Under the pieces are notes generated by a model. It ran no database searches, was not told the DNA's origin, and was given only the letters and a program-made list of their open reading frames with translations. Of a DNA stretch of 64,000 nucleotides, positions 36,140-45,216 are shown piece after piece; position 1 is the stretch's first letter; the number at the start of each line of letters is the position of its first letter. Position numbers and translations under genes: made by a program. Origin of the DNA: Mangrovivirga halotolerans (GTDB taxonomy: Bacteria > Bacteroidota > Bacteroidia > Cytophagales > Cyclobacteriaceae); NCBI RefSeq assembly GCF_026241165.1, contig NZ_JAPFQN010000001.1, forward strand, positions 248,001 through 312,000, written 5' to 3'.

Positions 36140-37360
36140 ATGAAGATACTTCATACAGGAGACTGGCACCTGGGAAAAAAGCTACATGAAACGGACTTTG
36201 AAGAAGACCATAAGCTGTTTTTTGAAGAGCTTTATAACATAATTGTAAATAAATCAATTGAAGTACTCATAGTTTCAGGAGATATTTTTGACTTCAGTAA
36301 TCCTCCAAGAAGTGCTGAAAAACTATACTATAGCTTCTTATTAAAATTAAAAAATACCTGTTGCAAAAATATTATTATAACTGCCGGGAATCATGACGGA
36401 ATTCAATCTTTAGAAGCCCCTAAAGAGATCCTTAAACTTTTAAACGTAGATATAATTGGTACTCTGTCCGAATCAGCTGACGATCAGTTGATAGAAATAA
36501 ATGACCATGAAGGAAATCTAAAATTCCTTATTGCAGCGGTGCCATTTCTAAGAGATAAAGATCTTTTACAAGTAAACGAAGGAAGAAGTTATCACGACAG
36601 AACAGAAGAGGTAAGGCAAGGCATTATCACTCATTACTCTGAATTAGCCGATCATGTGACACAAAAATATGGAGATGATATTCCGGTGTTGGCAACAGGT
36701 CATTTATTCGTAGCTGGGGTAGAAGAAAAATCAGATGCGGTGAGAGATATACAAGTAGGAAATCTGGCTGGAGTTCATTCTTCTTCGTTCCCTGAGCGAT
36801 TTGGATATATTGCTCTTGGCCATATTCATAGACAACAAAAACTTCAGGGACATGCTAACATGTGGTATTGTGGATCACCATTACCCCTGAGTTTTACTGA
36901 AAAAAATTATGAGCACAGTGTCTTAGTAACCTCTCTGAATAATAAAGGTGTTTTTGAACAACCAGAAAAAATCACTATATCAACCTATCGGAAATTAATT
37001 ACTGTAAATAATTCTTTACACAACGTGCTCTCTGAATTAAGGTCTCTGGATAAAGAGGAAAATAATAACTATCTCATTGAGGCGATTATCACCCAGGAAA
37101 ATTCAGATCTAGATATCCCTTACCAGATGAGTAAAATTTCCGAAGAGCTCAAGTTTATTAAACTCGTTAAATACAGAACGAACATAACTGGTAAAAAGGA
37201 ATTAAAAAAAGAAGATATACCTGACCTTGATGATTTTACCCCTGAAATAATTTTCAATTCTTTGATCAAAAGTGAAAATGTAGAGGAAGAACAAGTATTA
37301 ATAATCAAAGATCTTTTTAAAAAAGCAGAGGAATTATCAAATCAGGAAAGAGCTGAATAA
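36140..37360 (+). CDS. sbcD: exonuclease SbcCD, nuclease subunit SbcD
   Basis: A 406-residue Mre11-type phosphoesterase. The metal-binding motifs are in order: HTGDWHLGKKL near residue 4, VSGDIFDFSNPP near 47, ITAGNHDG near 81, TGHLFVAG near 187 and LGHIHRQQKL near 234. A C-terminal capping region follows (about 280-400) that contacts SbcC. With SbcC it cleaves hairpins, palindromes and protein-blocked DNA ends using Mn2+ and ATP. Only 3 nt separate it from sbcC. A perfect TTTGACA-N5-TGTCAAA palindrome occupies the promoter region. Confidence 0.96.
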   Translation: MKILHTGDWHLGKKLHETDFEEDHKLFFEELYNIIVNKSIEVLIVSGDIFDFSNPPRSAEKLYYSFLLKLKNTCCKNIIITAGNHDGIQSLEAPKEILKLLNVDIIGTLSESADDQLIEINDHEGNLKFLIAAVPFLRDKDLLQVNEGRSYHDRTEEVRQGIITHYSELADHVTQKYGDDIPVLATGHLFVAGVEEKSDAVRDIQVGNLAGVHSSSFPERFGYIALGHIHRQQKLQGHANMWYCGSPLPLSFTEKNYEHSVLVTSLNNKGVFEQPEKITISTYRKLITVNNSLHNVLSELRSLDKEENNNYLIEAIITQENSDLDIPYQMSKISEELKFIKLVKYRTNITGKKELKKEDIPDLDDFTPEIIFNSLIKSENVEEEQVLIIKDLFKKAEELSNQERAE

Positions 37361-37363
37361 AAT

Positions 37364-40300
37364 ATGAAAATATTAAAGATCAGATTACAAAACATCAATT
37401 CATTTAAAGGAGAGCATTGCGTGAATTTTGAGAATTCAGATTTATCAGCTTCTGGATTGTTTCTGATTACAGGACCAACAGGTGCAGGTAAAACAACTAT
37501 TTTAGATTCAATTACGCTTGCATTGTATAATAAGGTCCCTCGAATTGATAAACAGATCACTAAAAATGTTATTCAGCAAAAAGGATTACTAATAACAAGG
37601 GGGGAACAGGAATCACTTGCCGAAGTAGAATACGAAGCTGGAGGCAAATTATACCGTTCAAGCTGGAAAATAGCTCACACTAAGACGGGTAATCTCAAAG
37701 ATTATGAGATGGAACTCACAGATTTAACCGAAAACAAAATAATCGATCTTAAAAAAAGTGAAGTTCCTGCAGCAAATGAAAAATTCATTGGTCTTTCTTA
37801 CGATCAATTCATCAAAGCGATCATGTTATCCCAGGGTGATTTTGCCAAACTTTTAAAAGCTAACCGGGATGAAAGATCTGTACTTCTTGAAAAAATAACA
37901 GGTCTTACCTCTTTCAGGGACATAAGTCGCAAAGTATATGAACTTTCTAAAGAAGCAGAAACCAAACTTGCTATTGAAGAAAGTAGCAAAGAAAGTATTC
38001 AATTATTATCTGATGAAGACATTAATGAACTCAAATCTGAATTAAAGGATTTAAATGCCTCTAAAACAAATCTTAAACAAAGAGAAAAGGAACTAAATAA
38101 AAAAATCTCTTCTGCAGAAAAGTATTCTCAATTAAAAAAAGAATATGTTAATACTGAGAACGAGGTTTCAAAAATTTCTGATGAAATAACTAAAAATCAA
38201 AATTCCTTTGAAAAAATTGGACGCTATAAAGAGATAATACCTCTTAAAAGTAAATATTCTGATTACAATAATTTAAAATCAAAGATTGCAGATTATACTG
38301 AAACAATATCTGACCTACAGCAAAAAGAAAAGCAGCTGAATGAAAAAAGTATTAGTTTAAAAAGTGAGCTGGAGAAAAAGAATAACGAACTTCAAAAAGT
38401 CAAAGAAGAACATCTCAACATTCAGCCTAAAATAAATAAAGCAAAAGAACTGTCAGGAGATTTAAAGATTCTAAAAACAGAGTATTCCAGGAATAATAAA
38501 AGCCTGGAATTAGCCACTAAGGAATTAAAATTAGCCGAAGATCAAACCAATGAATTTCTTGATCAGCAACTTGCTTTGAACAAAGAGCTTGCCCTGTTAG
38601 ACAACAATCTTTCTCAATTAAAAGAATATCAGGCTGGAGCTGAAAATATTTCTGATATAGAAAGAAGTATTCAATTGGTCTTAGAAACAGATAAAAATAT
38701 TTCGGAGGTATTCAATAAATACCCTAAAATCAAAAATGGAATTAGCGATGTTTCTGACACAAAGGAGGTGATTTTTTATCTTCAGGATACCCAGGCTAAA
38801 ATGGATCATAAGATTAAGGAAATTCAAAATCATCTTAACCAAAATTCAGATCCTGAATATCAAGTAAAAATTAAAGACCTGGGTCAGAATTACAAATCCC
38901 TAATTAATGAAAAGCAAATAATTGAAAGCAAGATTAATGCTGAAGAAAATGAAACTGAATCTTTAAATCAAAAACTAATTGCAGTTAAAAATAGCTTATC
39001 AGAAGAAGAAGGTTCCATTTCACTTTTAGATTCCAAAATCAAAACAATTGAAGGACAGATAGATAATGCTAAAAAGAAAATTGGCCTGGCAGCCTATTCA
39101 ACCGAATTGGTAAAAGATAAACCATGTCCTTTATGTGGAAGTAAAGACCATCCGTCCCCATTAAAAGCATCAAAAGAAGAAGAAATATTCAAAGAATTAC
39201 TTAACCAGATAGATAACGACAAAAAAGAACTTGAGCATAAGAGACTTAAAAGAGAAAAATTATTGCTTTCAAAAACAGAATTTGAATCTGATATCAAATC
39301 TAAAGACGAAAATATTAATGTTAATAAAGATGAACTCAGAGATAGAAATATTAAAATTTCTCAAATAGAAGATAAATTAACAAAGCATGGTATCCACATT
39401 CCTTCTCAGGACTTAGATACCTGGATAAACTCATTAGAGTCTAATGTTGAAATGGCAAACAGGCTATCCTCTATTGAAAAAGGATATCCTGTTCTGGATC
39501 ATTTACAGAGCTTATATTCTACAAAACAAAAAAACACTGAAATAATCGAAAAATATGTTCCTGTAAAGGATGACATTTCTTCTTCCATAAACAAAATTAA
39601 AGAATACAGAGCTCAATCAGAGAAATTCAAAAAAATTAAAGAGGAGCTTAATTTATTAAATGCACGTGAAGAATCACTAAGGAAAGAGCTCAAAAGAAGT
39701 GAGCAAAATAAAAGCTATTTATTAGAAGAAAAAGGTCAATTCCAGGAAAAGATTGAGGATTATAATGACCAAATAAAACAACTTCTCAATGGAGAAGATC
39801 CTGAAGAGATAGAATCAAGATTTACCCATGCAATTGAAAATCAGAAAAAAGAAATAATATCAATTGAGAAAAATATTATCGCTAATTCAAATAAGCATGA
39901 TTCGATACTTGAACAATCTAAAAAGTATTTAGAAAATCGAAAATCCCTTGAGGAATCAGCTTTAAATTTAAGAGAGGATATAAACAAACAACTTCCGGCT
40001 TTCATTGATAGCTTAGAGGAATTATCAAAGTACATAATCACAGAGGAAGAATTTGACCAAATCAGTGAATTAAAGACAAAGCTATTCACTAAAAAGGAAA
40101 ATAAGATTGAAAGACTAAATCAACTTAAAAAAGAAATACAGGAAAATATTGATTTTAAACTTACAGAGGAGGAGATTTCAAAATTACATAGTGAGTTAGG
40201 CGAATTAGAAGAACAAATTAATGAAAGCTCTAAAAAAGAAGGAGCTATTCAGCAAAAGCTCGAAAACGATAATGCTCAAAGGAAAAAATTAGAAAGCTCA

Positions 40301-40843
40301 TTATCTAAAATCAAAGAACTGAGAGCAAAGGTCAATCAATGGAAGCTCCTGAATGATCTGATTGGATCTGCTGATGGTGATAAATTTGTAAGATATGCAC
40401 AGGATATGATTCTTTATCACTTACTTGAATTCGCTAATTACAGATTATCCAAATTAACAGACAGATACTTATTCGCTAGATTCGAAGAGGAAACTGAGGA
40501 CGTTAACGATCTGTACATAATAGATCGTTGGCAGGGTGACTTGCGACGCTCAGTTCATAGTTTATCCGGAGGTGAATCATTTATTTTATCTTTGGCATTA
40601 GCATTGAGCCTTGCCGATATGAATTCTAAAAATATTAGTTTAAATACCCTTTTCATAGATGAAGGATTTGGCACATTAGACGAACAAACTCTTGATATAG
40701 TCATATCTACACTTGAAACATTACAAGCACAGACTGGAAAAATGATCGGATTAATATCTCACGTTCCTTTACTTAGAGATAGAATTAATACTCAAATTAA
40801 AGTGGTAAAAAATAATAACGGCCATAGCCGCATTTTATTTTAA
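37364..40843 (+). CDS. sbcC: exonuclease SbcCD, ATPase subunit SbcC (Rad50-like SMC)
   Basis: A 1159-residue SMC-type ATPase. Walker A ITGPTGAGKTTILDS is near residue 35 with the Q-loop MLSQGDFAKLL near 153; a long K/E-rich coiled coil runs about 180-1010, broken near 588 by the zinc-hook motif CPLCGSKDHP, through which two complexes can join; the ABC signature LSGGESFILSLALAL (near 1066) and Walker B LFIDEGFGTLDEQTLD (near 1097) complete the head. It ends with HSRILF. Second gene of sbcDC; no terminator hairpin is obvious after it, and the following 230 bp are AT-rich with inverted repeats. Confidence 0.96.
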   Translation: MKILKIRLQNINSFKGEHCVNFENSDLSASGLFLITGPTGAGKTTILDSITLALYNKVPRIDKQITKNVIQQKGLLITRGEQESLAEVEYEAGGKLYRSSWKIAHTKTGNLKDYEMELTDLTENKIIDLKKSEVPAANEKFIGLSYDQFIKAIMLSQGDFAKLLKANRDERSVLLEKITGLTSFRDISRKVYELSKEAETKLAIEESSKESIQLLSDEDINELKSELKDLNASKTNLKQREKELNKKISSAEKYSQLKKEYVNTENEVSKISDEITKNQNSFEKIGRYKEIIPLKSKYSDYNNLKSKIADYTETISDLQQKEKQLNEKSISLKSELEKKNNELQKVKEEHLNIQPKINKAKELSGDLKILKTEYSRNNKSLELATKELKLAEDQTNEFLDQQLALNKELALLDNNLSQLKEYQAGAENISDIERSIQLVLETDKNISEVFNKYPKIKNGISDVSDTKEVIFYLQDTQAKMDHKIKEIQNHLNQNSDPEYQVKIKDLGQNYKSLINEKQIIESKINAEENETESLNQKLIAVKNSLSEEEGSISLLDSKIKTIEGQIDNAKKKIGLAAYSTELVKDKPCPLCGSKDHPSPLKASKEEEIFKELLNQIDNDKKELEHKRLKREKLLLSKTEFESDIKSKDENINVNKDELRDRNIKISQIEDKLTKHGIHIPSQDLDTWINSLESNVEMANRLSSIEKGYPVLDHLQSLYSTKQKNTEIIEKYVPVKDDISSSINKIKEYRAQSEKFKKIKEELNLLNAREESLRKELKRSEQNKSYLLEEKGQFQEKIEDYNDQIKQLLNGEDPEEIESRFTHAIENQKKEIISIEKNIIANSNKHDSILEQSKKYLENRKSLEESALNLREDINKQLPAFIDSLEELSKYIITEEEFDQISELKTKLFTKKENKIERLNQLKKEIQENIDFKLTEEEISKLHSELGELEEQINESSKKEGAIQQKLENDNAQRKKLESSLSKIKELRAKVNQWKLLNDLIGSADGDKFVRYAQDMILYHLLEFANYRLSKLTDRYLFARFEEETEDVNDLYIIDRWQGDLRRSVHSLSGGESFILSLALALSLADMNSKNISLNTLFIDEGFGTLDEQTLDIVISTLETLQAQTGKMIGLISHVPLLRDRINTQIKVVKNNNGHSRILF

Positions 40844-40924
40844 TATTAAAATTATCCAAAATAGATTTTTTGATGCCCTAAAAAAATATTCAACAACCGC
40901 GATTAAGTACTATTACAATTTAAT

Positions 40925-40968
40925 ATTGATAAAAATAATATTCTGAATATCAATTACTTACAAGTAAT
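40925..40968. promoter_or_regulatory. nested inverted repeats upstream of the WYL regulator
   Basis: ATTGATA (40925-40931) pairs with TATCAAT (40948-40954), and ATTACTT-ac-AAGTAAT (40953-40968) is a perfect 7-bp inverted repeat. They lie in a 230-bp AT-rich gap before a putative transcription factor, so autoregulation is a natural guess. The rest of the gap shows nothing I can name. Confidence 0.35.
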
Positions 40969-41118
40969 ATCAAAAGTAATATACCAATAAAATGCATTTT
41001 TCATTTTTTTTTATTTTATTGAAGAAAATTTAGTTTTTAAAAAAGAGCCAATTTTAAAATCTAAATAAAAAAGTTGAATACACTTTTTAAGGAATTTATA
41101 ATAGAGTATTACAAATCG

Positions 41119-42057
41119 ATGGATTATTTTGATGGGTACCTTGAAAAAGGTGATGGGGTATTAAATGCACAGGATAGATTAGAAAAAATCCTGAAGCTGA
41201 TTATTTTATTAAAATATAGAAAACCTAAAACACTTTCACAGCTAGCAGAAGTTTTAAATAAAAGTGAAAGACAGGTAAGAAGAGATATTAAGAGCCTGGA
41301 GAAATTCTTTCCAATTGACATGGATTACCACAACAGGTATTTCATAGTAAGTGATCGTGAAAACAATAACTTTTTAATCAGTCTGACTGAAGATGAACTT
41401 AAACTGGCTCATCAAAGTATAAATGGCAATTCTCCTTTATCTCATTCATTGAAGGAGAAGCTGGCTGCTAAGATTCCGGAGTTGACATTCCATAATGAAG
41501 AATTAGTAAATGACTTTTCTGAAAGAGTGGATACCATTCAAAAAGCTATCCAGGACAAAAAAGTAATTGAACTAAGAAAATACAGATCAAATACATCAAA
41601 AGGTTATTTTGACAGAGTTCTGGAACCGATAAATGTAATTAATGGGCACTATTTAGTTGCCTATGAACCTAAAGTAAAAGAAACCAAAGTCTTCCATATT
41701 TCAAGAGCTGAAGAAGTAATGGCCCTTGATGACGAAATTATTCACCACAATCATCATACGCACTTAAAGCCCGACGCTTTTGGAATGTTTTCCGGAGAGA
41801 AATTAGAAGTTGATCTCAGATTAACTATCATGGCTAAAAATTTACTTCAGGAAACTTTCCCTCAGGCAAAAAAATATATAACCCGGGATTTTACTCAGCA
41901 AAAAGAATTCTACAGGTTTAGGGCTGGTATAAATGGATATGAGGGAGTAGGTAGATACATTCTAGGGATTTCTAAAGAAATTGAAATTTTAGCTCCTGAA
42001 TCACTTAAAACTTATATAAAGCAATATCTCAAAGATTCTCTTAGCAAAATGGAGTGA
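41119..42057 (+). CDS. WYL-domain helix-turn-helix transcriptional regulator
   Basis: A regulator of about 312 residues. The N-terminal winged HTH is QDRLEKILKLIILLKYRKP-TLSQLAEVLNKSERQVRRDIKSLEKFF, followed by a WYL domain (about 145-225) with the core I-x-x-I-x-YRS-like IELRKYRSNTSKGYFDRVLEPINVINGHYLVAYEPK, and a C-terminal WCX-like extension. WYL regulators often respond to DNA damage products or nucleic acid ligands and control repair or phage-defence genes; here it follows sbcDC by 275 bp. I start at ATG 41119; a TTG at 41074 would add 15 residues and has an A-rich upstream context, so it remains possible. Target genes are unknown. Confidence 0.87.
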   Translation: MDYFDGYLEKGDGVLNAQDRLEKILKLIILLKYRKPKTLSQLAEVLNKSERQVRRDIKSLEKFFPIDMDYHNRYFIVSDRENNNFLISLTEDELKLAHQSINGNSPLSHSLKEKLAAKIPELTFHNEELVNDFSERVDTIQKAIQDKKVIELRKYRSNTSKGYFDRVLEPINVINGHYLVAYEPKVKETKVFHISRAEEVMALDDEIIHHNHHTHLKPDAFGMFSGEKLEVDLRLTIMAKNLLQETFPQAKKYITRDFTQQKEFYRFRAGINGYEGVGRYILGISKEIEILAPESLKTYIKQYLKDSLSKME

Positions 42058-42092
42058 AGGTAACCTTTTAATACAAACCTTATAATCAGAAT

Positions 42093-42167
42093 TTTACCAT
42101 ATTGTCTTAAAATAATATCGAATTTATAAGTTTTGATTAGTATTTTAAGACTTAAGATATATGGTAA
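42093..42167. promoter_or_regulatory. long imperfect inverted repeat upstream of the propeller kinase
   Basis: TTTACCATAT-TG-TCTTAAAATA at about 42093-42114 is mirrored by TATTTTAAGAC-TTAAGAT-ATATGGTAAA at 42141-42167: the arms TTTACCATAT and TCTTAAAATA pair exactly with their partners, with an indel of a few bases. The right arm ends 6 nt before the ATG at 42174, so it overlaps the 5' leader and could be an operator or an mRNA hairpin covering the start. Confidence 0.5.
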
Positions 42168-42173
42168 ACCTCA

Positions 42174-45100
42174 ATGCGCAATAGTTTTTATTTAACTATA
42201 TTCTTTTTATTCTTTTTTTTACCTGGCCTTAAATCACAGGAGAGGACACATCACAATGAGATTAGTGATATGTCAATTTATCAATGGTCTGGAAGAAATA
42301 GTCTAATATCAAATAACATTACTTCCTCTTTAAAAAGTAAATCCGGTTATATCTGGATAACTTCCTATAATGGAATTATGCGATTTGACGGAGTTAATAT
42401 TGATATTTATGATCGCCGTAATTTACCTTTTTTGATTACAGATGCATTTTATCAAATTTATGAAACTCCAGATAGCACTCTGTTTTTTGTTTCCCAGGGA
42501 TCGGGTCTCATAAAATATAATAATGAAAAATTTTCACAGGTTAAAAGCAAGAATGGTAAAATACCTCAAACTATAACCTGTCTGAATTTCATTGAAAATA
42601 ACTCTTATTATATAGGTTCATACAACAAGGGAGTTTATAAAATTCATAATGATTCTATATTCAGAATAAGTGAAGAACTACCGGACGACCTAAGTATAAC
42701 AGATATAGAGTCCGCTGGCAAAAATCATATTTGGATAGGAACTGAAGGAAACGGACTATATGAATTTAATGATGGCAAAATCAATCACTATACAACAAAA
42801 AATGGATTAATAAACGATTATATAAGAACGTTATATTTTGATAATGGGCAGCTTTATATAGGAACACAAAGGGGTTTGCAGACCTTTAGCAAAAATAATT
42901 TTCAAAAACCTTTCTATGACTCGTTACATATTAATCATATAAATTCCAGACCAGATCTGGAGCATATATGGATGGCAACTGAATCAGGTTTAGGCAAATT
43001 TTCAAAAGACCAGAATAAATTTTTATTCACTCAGAGAAAAGGAGGAATGATCCTTACCCGTCTTGCAAAAATTGATATTGAAGAAAAAAATAATATCTGG
43101 GTTTCAACCGGGAAAGATGGTTTGCTTCATCTTCGAAATACAGGGATCAATAATTACACTACAGATGAAGGCCTGACCACTAATAAAACTAACATTATCC
43201 GTGAACACAAAGGTGATTTGTATGTTGGGACTGATGACGGTAATATTAACATTATTAAAAATGGTGAAATATCTCAGTTTCCTTTTAAACTAGATCTCAA
43301 AAGTGGAATAAGAGATATACTATTTAAAGGTGACGAAATACTGATTGCCTCCTATGATGGACTATTACGTGTTAAATCTGGGAAACAAAAACTATTAACA
43401 AGAAAAGATGGACTACCCTCACTTGATCTAAGAAAGATATTACAAGTTAATAATGAATTTTGGATAGCCAGTCGCACAAGTGGGGTTATAATATGTGAGA
43501 ATGGTGATTTTAAAAAAGCGCTTGACAAAAACAATGGTTTACGATCAAACTTTATACTTGCACTGGAAAAAGATAGCAGAGGTAATGTTTATGTAGGCAC
43601 CCACAGTGGAGGCTTGTCAATAATTTCACCTGAACACACTATTAAAAACATAAAAATAAAGGATAATGACTCCGGTATTCTGATATTCAATATTCATATA
43701 AGTGAAAATGATGAGATTTATTTAATAACTAATATAGGGTTATATACACTCAAAAATCAAACCATATCAAAAATAGAAATTCGACATTCACTGACCGGCG
43801 TTAGCTTTTTTGATGCTGTAGAAGACGGGGCAGGATCCATGTGGATAACCACTAATCAAGGAATCCTCAGAATAAATAAAAATGATATTTATGAGTTTTT
43901 ATCTGGTAATATTAGTTCCGTAGGATCAATAATTATGGACGAGAGCGACGGAATGGCCAATCAGGAATGTACAGGTGCTACGAGGTCAACTCTTTTATCA
44001 GATAATAAAATAGCTATTCCAACTATAGGTGGGGTGAGCATTATTGATCCTTCAGGAACCAGGATCGATACCGACTTTCCAAATATTTATATTAAATCCC
44101 TGGCCACAGAAGGGAAACATTATCTGAATGACACAGTTGAATTAGGTCCTGGAAATATGAGATATACTTTTCATTTTTCAGCGCCGCAGTTCACTTCTCC
44201 TGAAGCAATAAAGTTTAAATATAAGCTCCACGGGTCTAAGGAAGATTGGACAATCATTCAAAACAAAAGACAAATACAATATACCAGCCTCAATCCAGGT
44301 ACCTATACTTTTGAGATAATACCATCGAATGTACTAGGAGAATGGAGTAATGATAGTGCATCAATTACCTTTATAGTTAAACCATATTATTATCAGACCA
44401 CGTGGTTTTATATACTAATTTGTATTTTACTAATGCTTATACTCTTTTTAGTATATAAATGGCGGGTAAATGATATAGAAAAAAGAAACAAACAACTTAA
44501 GAAACTCAATAGTGAACTGGATAGATTTGTGTATAGTGCTTCCCATGACTTAAGAGCCCCGTTAGCCTCAGTACTTGGCATTGTAAATCTGGCTAAACTG
44601 GATAATAAAACTGACCCTCAACTATACTTTCAAAAAATTGAACAAAGCATTAAAAAACTAGATAGATTCACTAAAGATATTATTGATTTCAGCAGAAATG
44701 CCAGGACTAATTTAGAACTGGAAAAAATAAATTTTGAAGAATTAATATCGGGAGTACTTGAAGAGATTAAATATCTTGACGAAACAAGAAGAATAATCAT
44801 CAAAATAGAAAACTCTTGCGATATTGGTTTTTGTTCTGATCCCAAACGGCTTGAGATAATATTTAAAAATTTAATTTCCAATGCACTAAAATATCATAAT
44901 TTAAGGCAGGAAAATCCCCAGATCTTAATTTCGATAAACTGCACCAAAAATATTGCATCGATAAGTATAAAAGACAATGGCTCTGGAATAAGTAAAGAGC
45001 ATATAAATAACATTTTTAAAATGTTTTATCGTGCTACAGAAAGGACAACAGGCTCAGGACTGGGTTTGTATATAGTAGCTGAAACTTTGGATAAGTTAAA

Positions 45101-45182
45101 TGGCCGTATAACAGTAAAATCAGAACTTGACAAGGGTTCAGAATTTATTATTGAAATACCTAATATGAAAAAAGGCAGCTAA
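42174..45182 (+). CDS. sensor histidine kinase with two-component regulator propeller
   Basis: A 1002-residue membrane kinase. Signal peptide (MRNSFYLTIFFLFFFLPGLKSQ), then a periplasmic Reg_prop beta-propeller with many W-I-G-T/Y-x-G-T repeats (about 30-630: HIWIGTEGNGLYEFNDG, NIWVSTGKDGLLHL, NVYVGTHSGGLSII), a Y_Y_Y domain (about 645-735), one membrane helix (about 741-762), HisKA with His in SASHDLRAPLASVLG near 790, and HATPase (NALKYH, DNGSGISKEH, GSGLGLYIVAETL). Unlike polysaccharide hybrid systems (HTCS) it lacks receiver and AraC domains, and no response regulator is adjacent. No carbohydrate locus flanks it. The ligand is unknown. Confidence 0.92.
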   Translation: MRNSFYLTIFFLFFFLPGLKSQERTHHNEISDMSIYQWSGRNSLISNNITSSLKSKSGYIWITSYNGIMRFDGVNIDIYDRRNLPFLITDAFYQIYETPDSTLFFVSQGSGLIKYNNEKFSQVKSKNGKIPQTITCLNFIENNSYYIGSYNKGVYKIHNDSIFRISEELPDDLSITDIESAGKNHIWIGTEGNGLYEFNDGKINHYTTKNGLINDYIRTLYFDNGQLYIGTQRGLQTFSKNNFQKPFYDSLHINHINSRPDLEHIWMATESGLGKFSKDQNKFLFTQRKGGMILTRLAKIDIEEKNNIWVSTGKDGLLHLRNTGINNYTTDEGLTTNKTNIIREHKGDLYVGTDDGNINIIKNGEISQFPFKLDLKSGIRDILFKGDEILIASYDGLLRVKSGKQKLLTRKDGLPSLDLRKILQVNNEFWIASRTSGVIICENGDFKKALDKNNGLRSNFILALEKDSRGNVYVGTHSGGLSIISPEHTIKNIKIKDNDSGILIFNIHISENDEIYLITNIGLYTLKNQTISKIEIRHSLTGVSFFDAVEDGAGSMWITTNQGILRINKNDIYEFLSGNISSVGSIIMDESDGMANQECTGATRSTLLSDNKIAIPTIGGVSIIDPSGTRIDTDFPNIYIKSLATEGKHYLNDTVELGPGNMRYTFHFSAPQFTSPEAIKFKYKLHGSKEDWTIIQNKRQIQYTSLNPGTYTFEIIPSNVLGEWSNDSASITFIVKPYYYQTTWFYILICILLMLILFLVYKWRVNDIEKRNKQLKKLNSELDRFVYSASHDLRAPLASVLGIVNLAKLDNKTDPQLYFQKIEQSIKKLDRFTKDIIDFSRNARTNLELEKINFEELISGVLEEIKYLDETRRIIIKIENSCDIGFCSDPKRLEIIFKNLISNALKYHNLRQENPQILISINCTKNIASISIKDNGSGISKEHINNIFKMFYRATERTTGSGLGLYIVAETLDKLNGRITVKSELDKGSEFIIEIPNMKKGS

Positions 45183-45200
45183 AAAGCTGCCTTATTATTT
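45172..45200. terminator. terminator between the propeller kinase and the convergent lipoprotein gene
   Basis: AAGGCAGC, loop TAAAAA, GCTGCCTT, then ATTATTTTTTT. The kinase stop codon lies in the loop. The A-rich left flank would serve the minus strand too. Confidence 0.85.
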
Positions 45201-45216
45201 TTTTCTGGGATCTCAA

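Noticed and set aside
41074-41118. TTG start for the WYL regulator
   Set aside because: Possible but less likely than the ATG at 41119, because the extra 15 residues precede the HTH domain without any conserved motif; kept as an alternative in the annotation.
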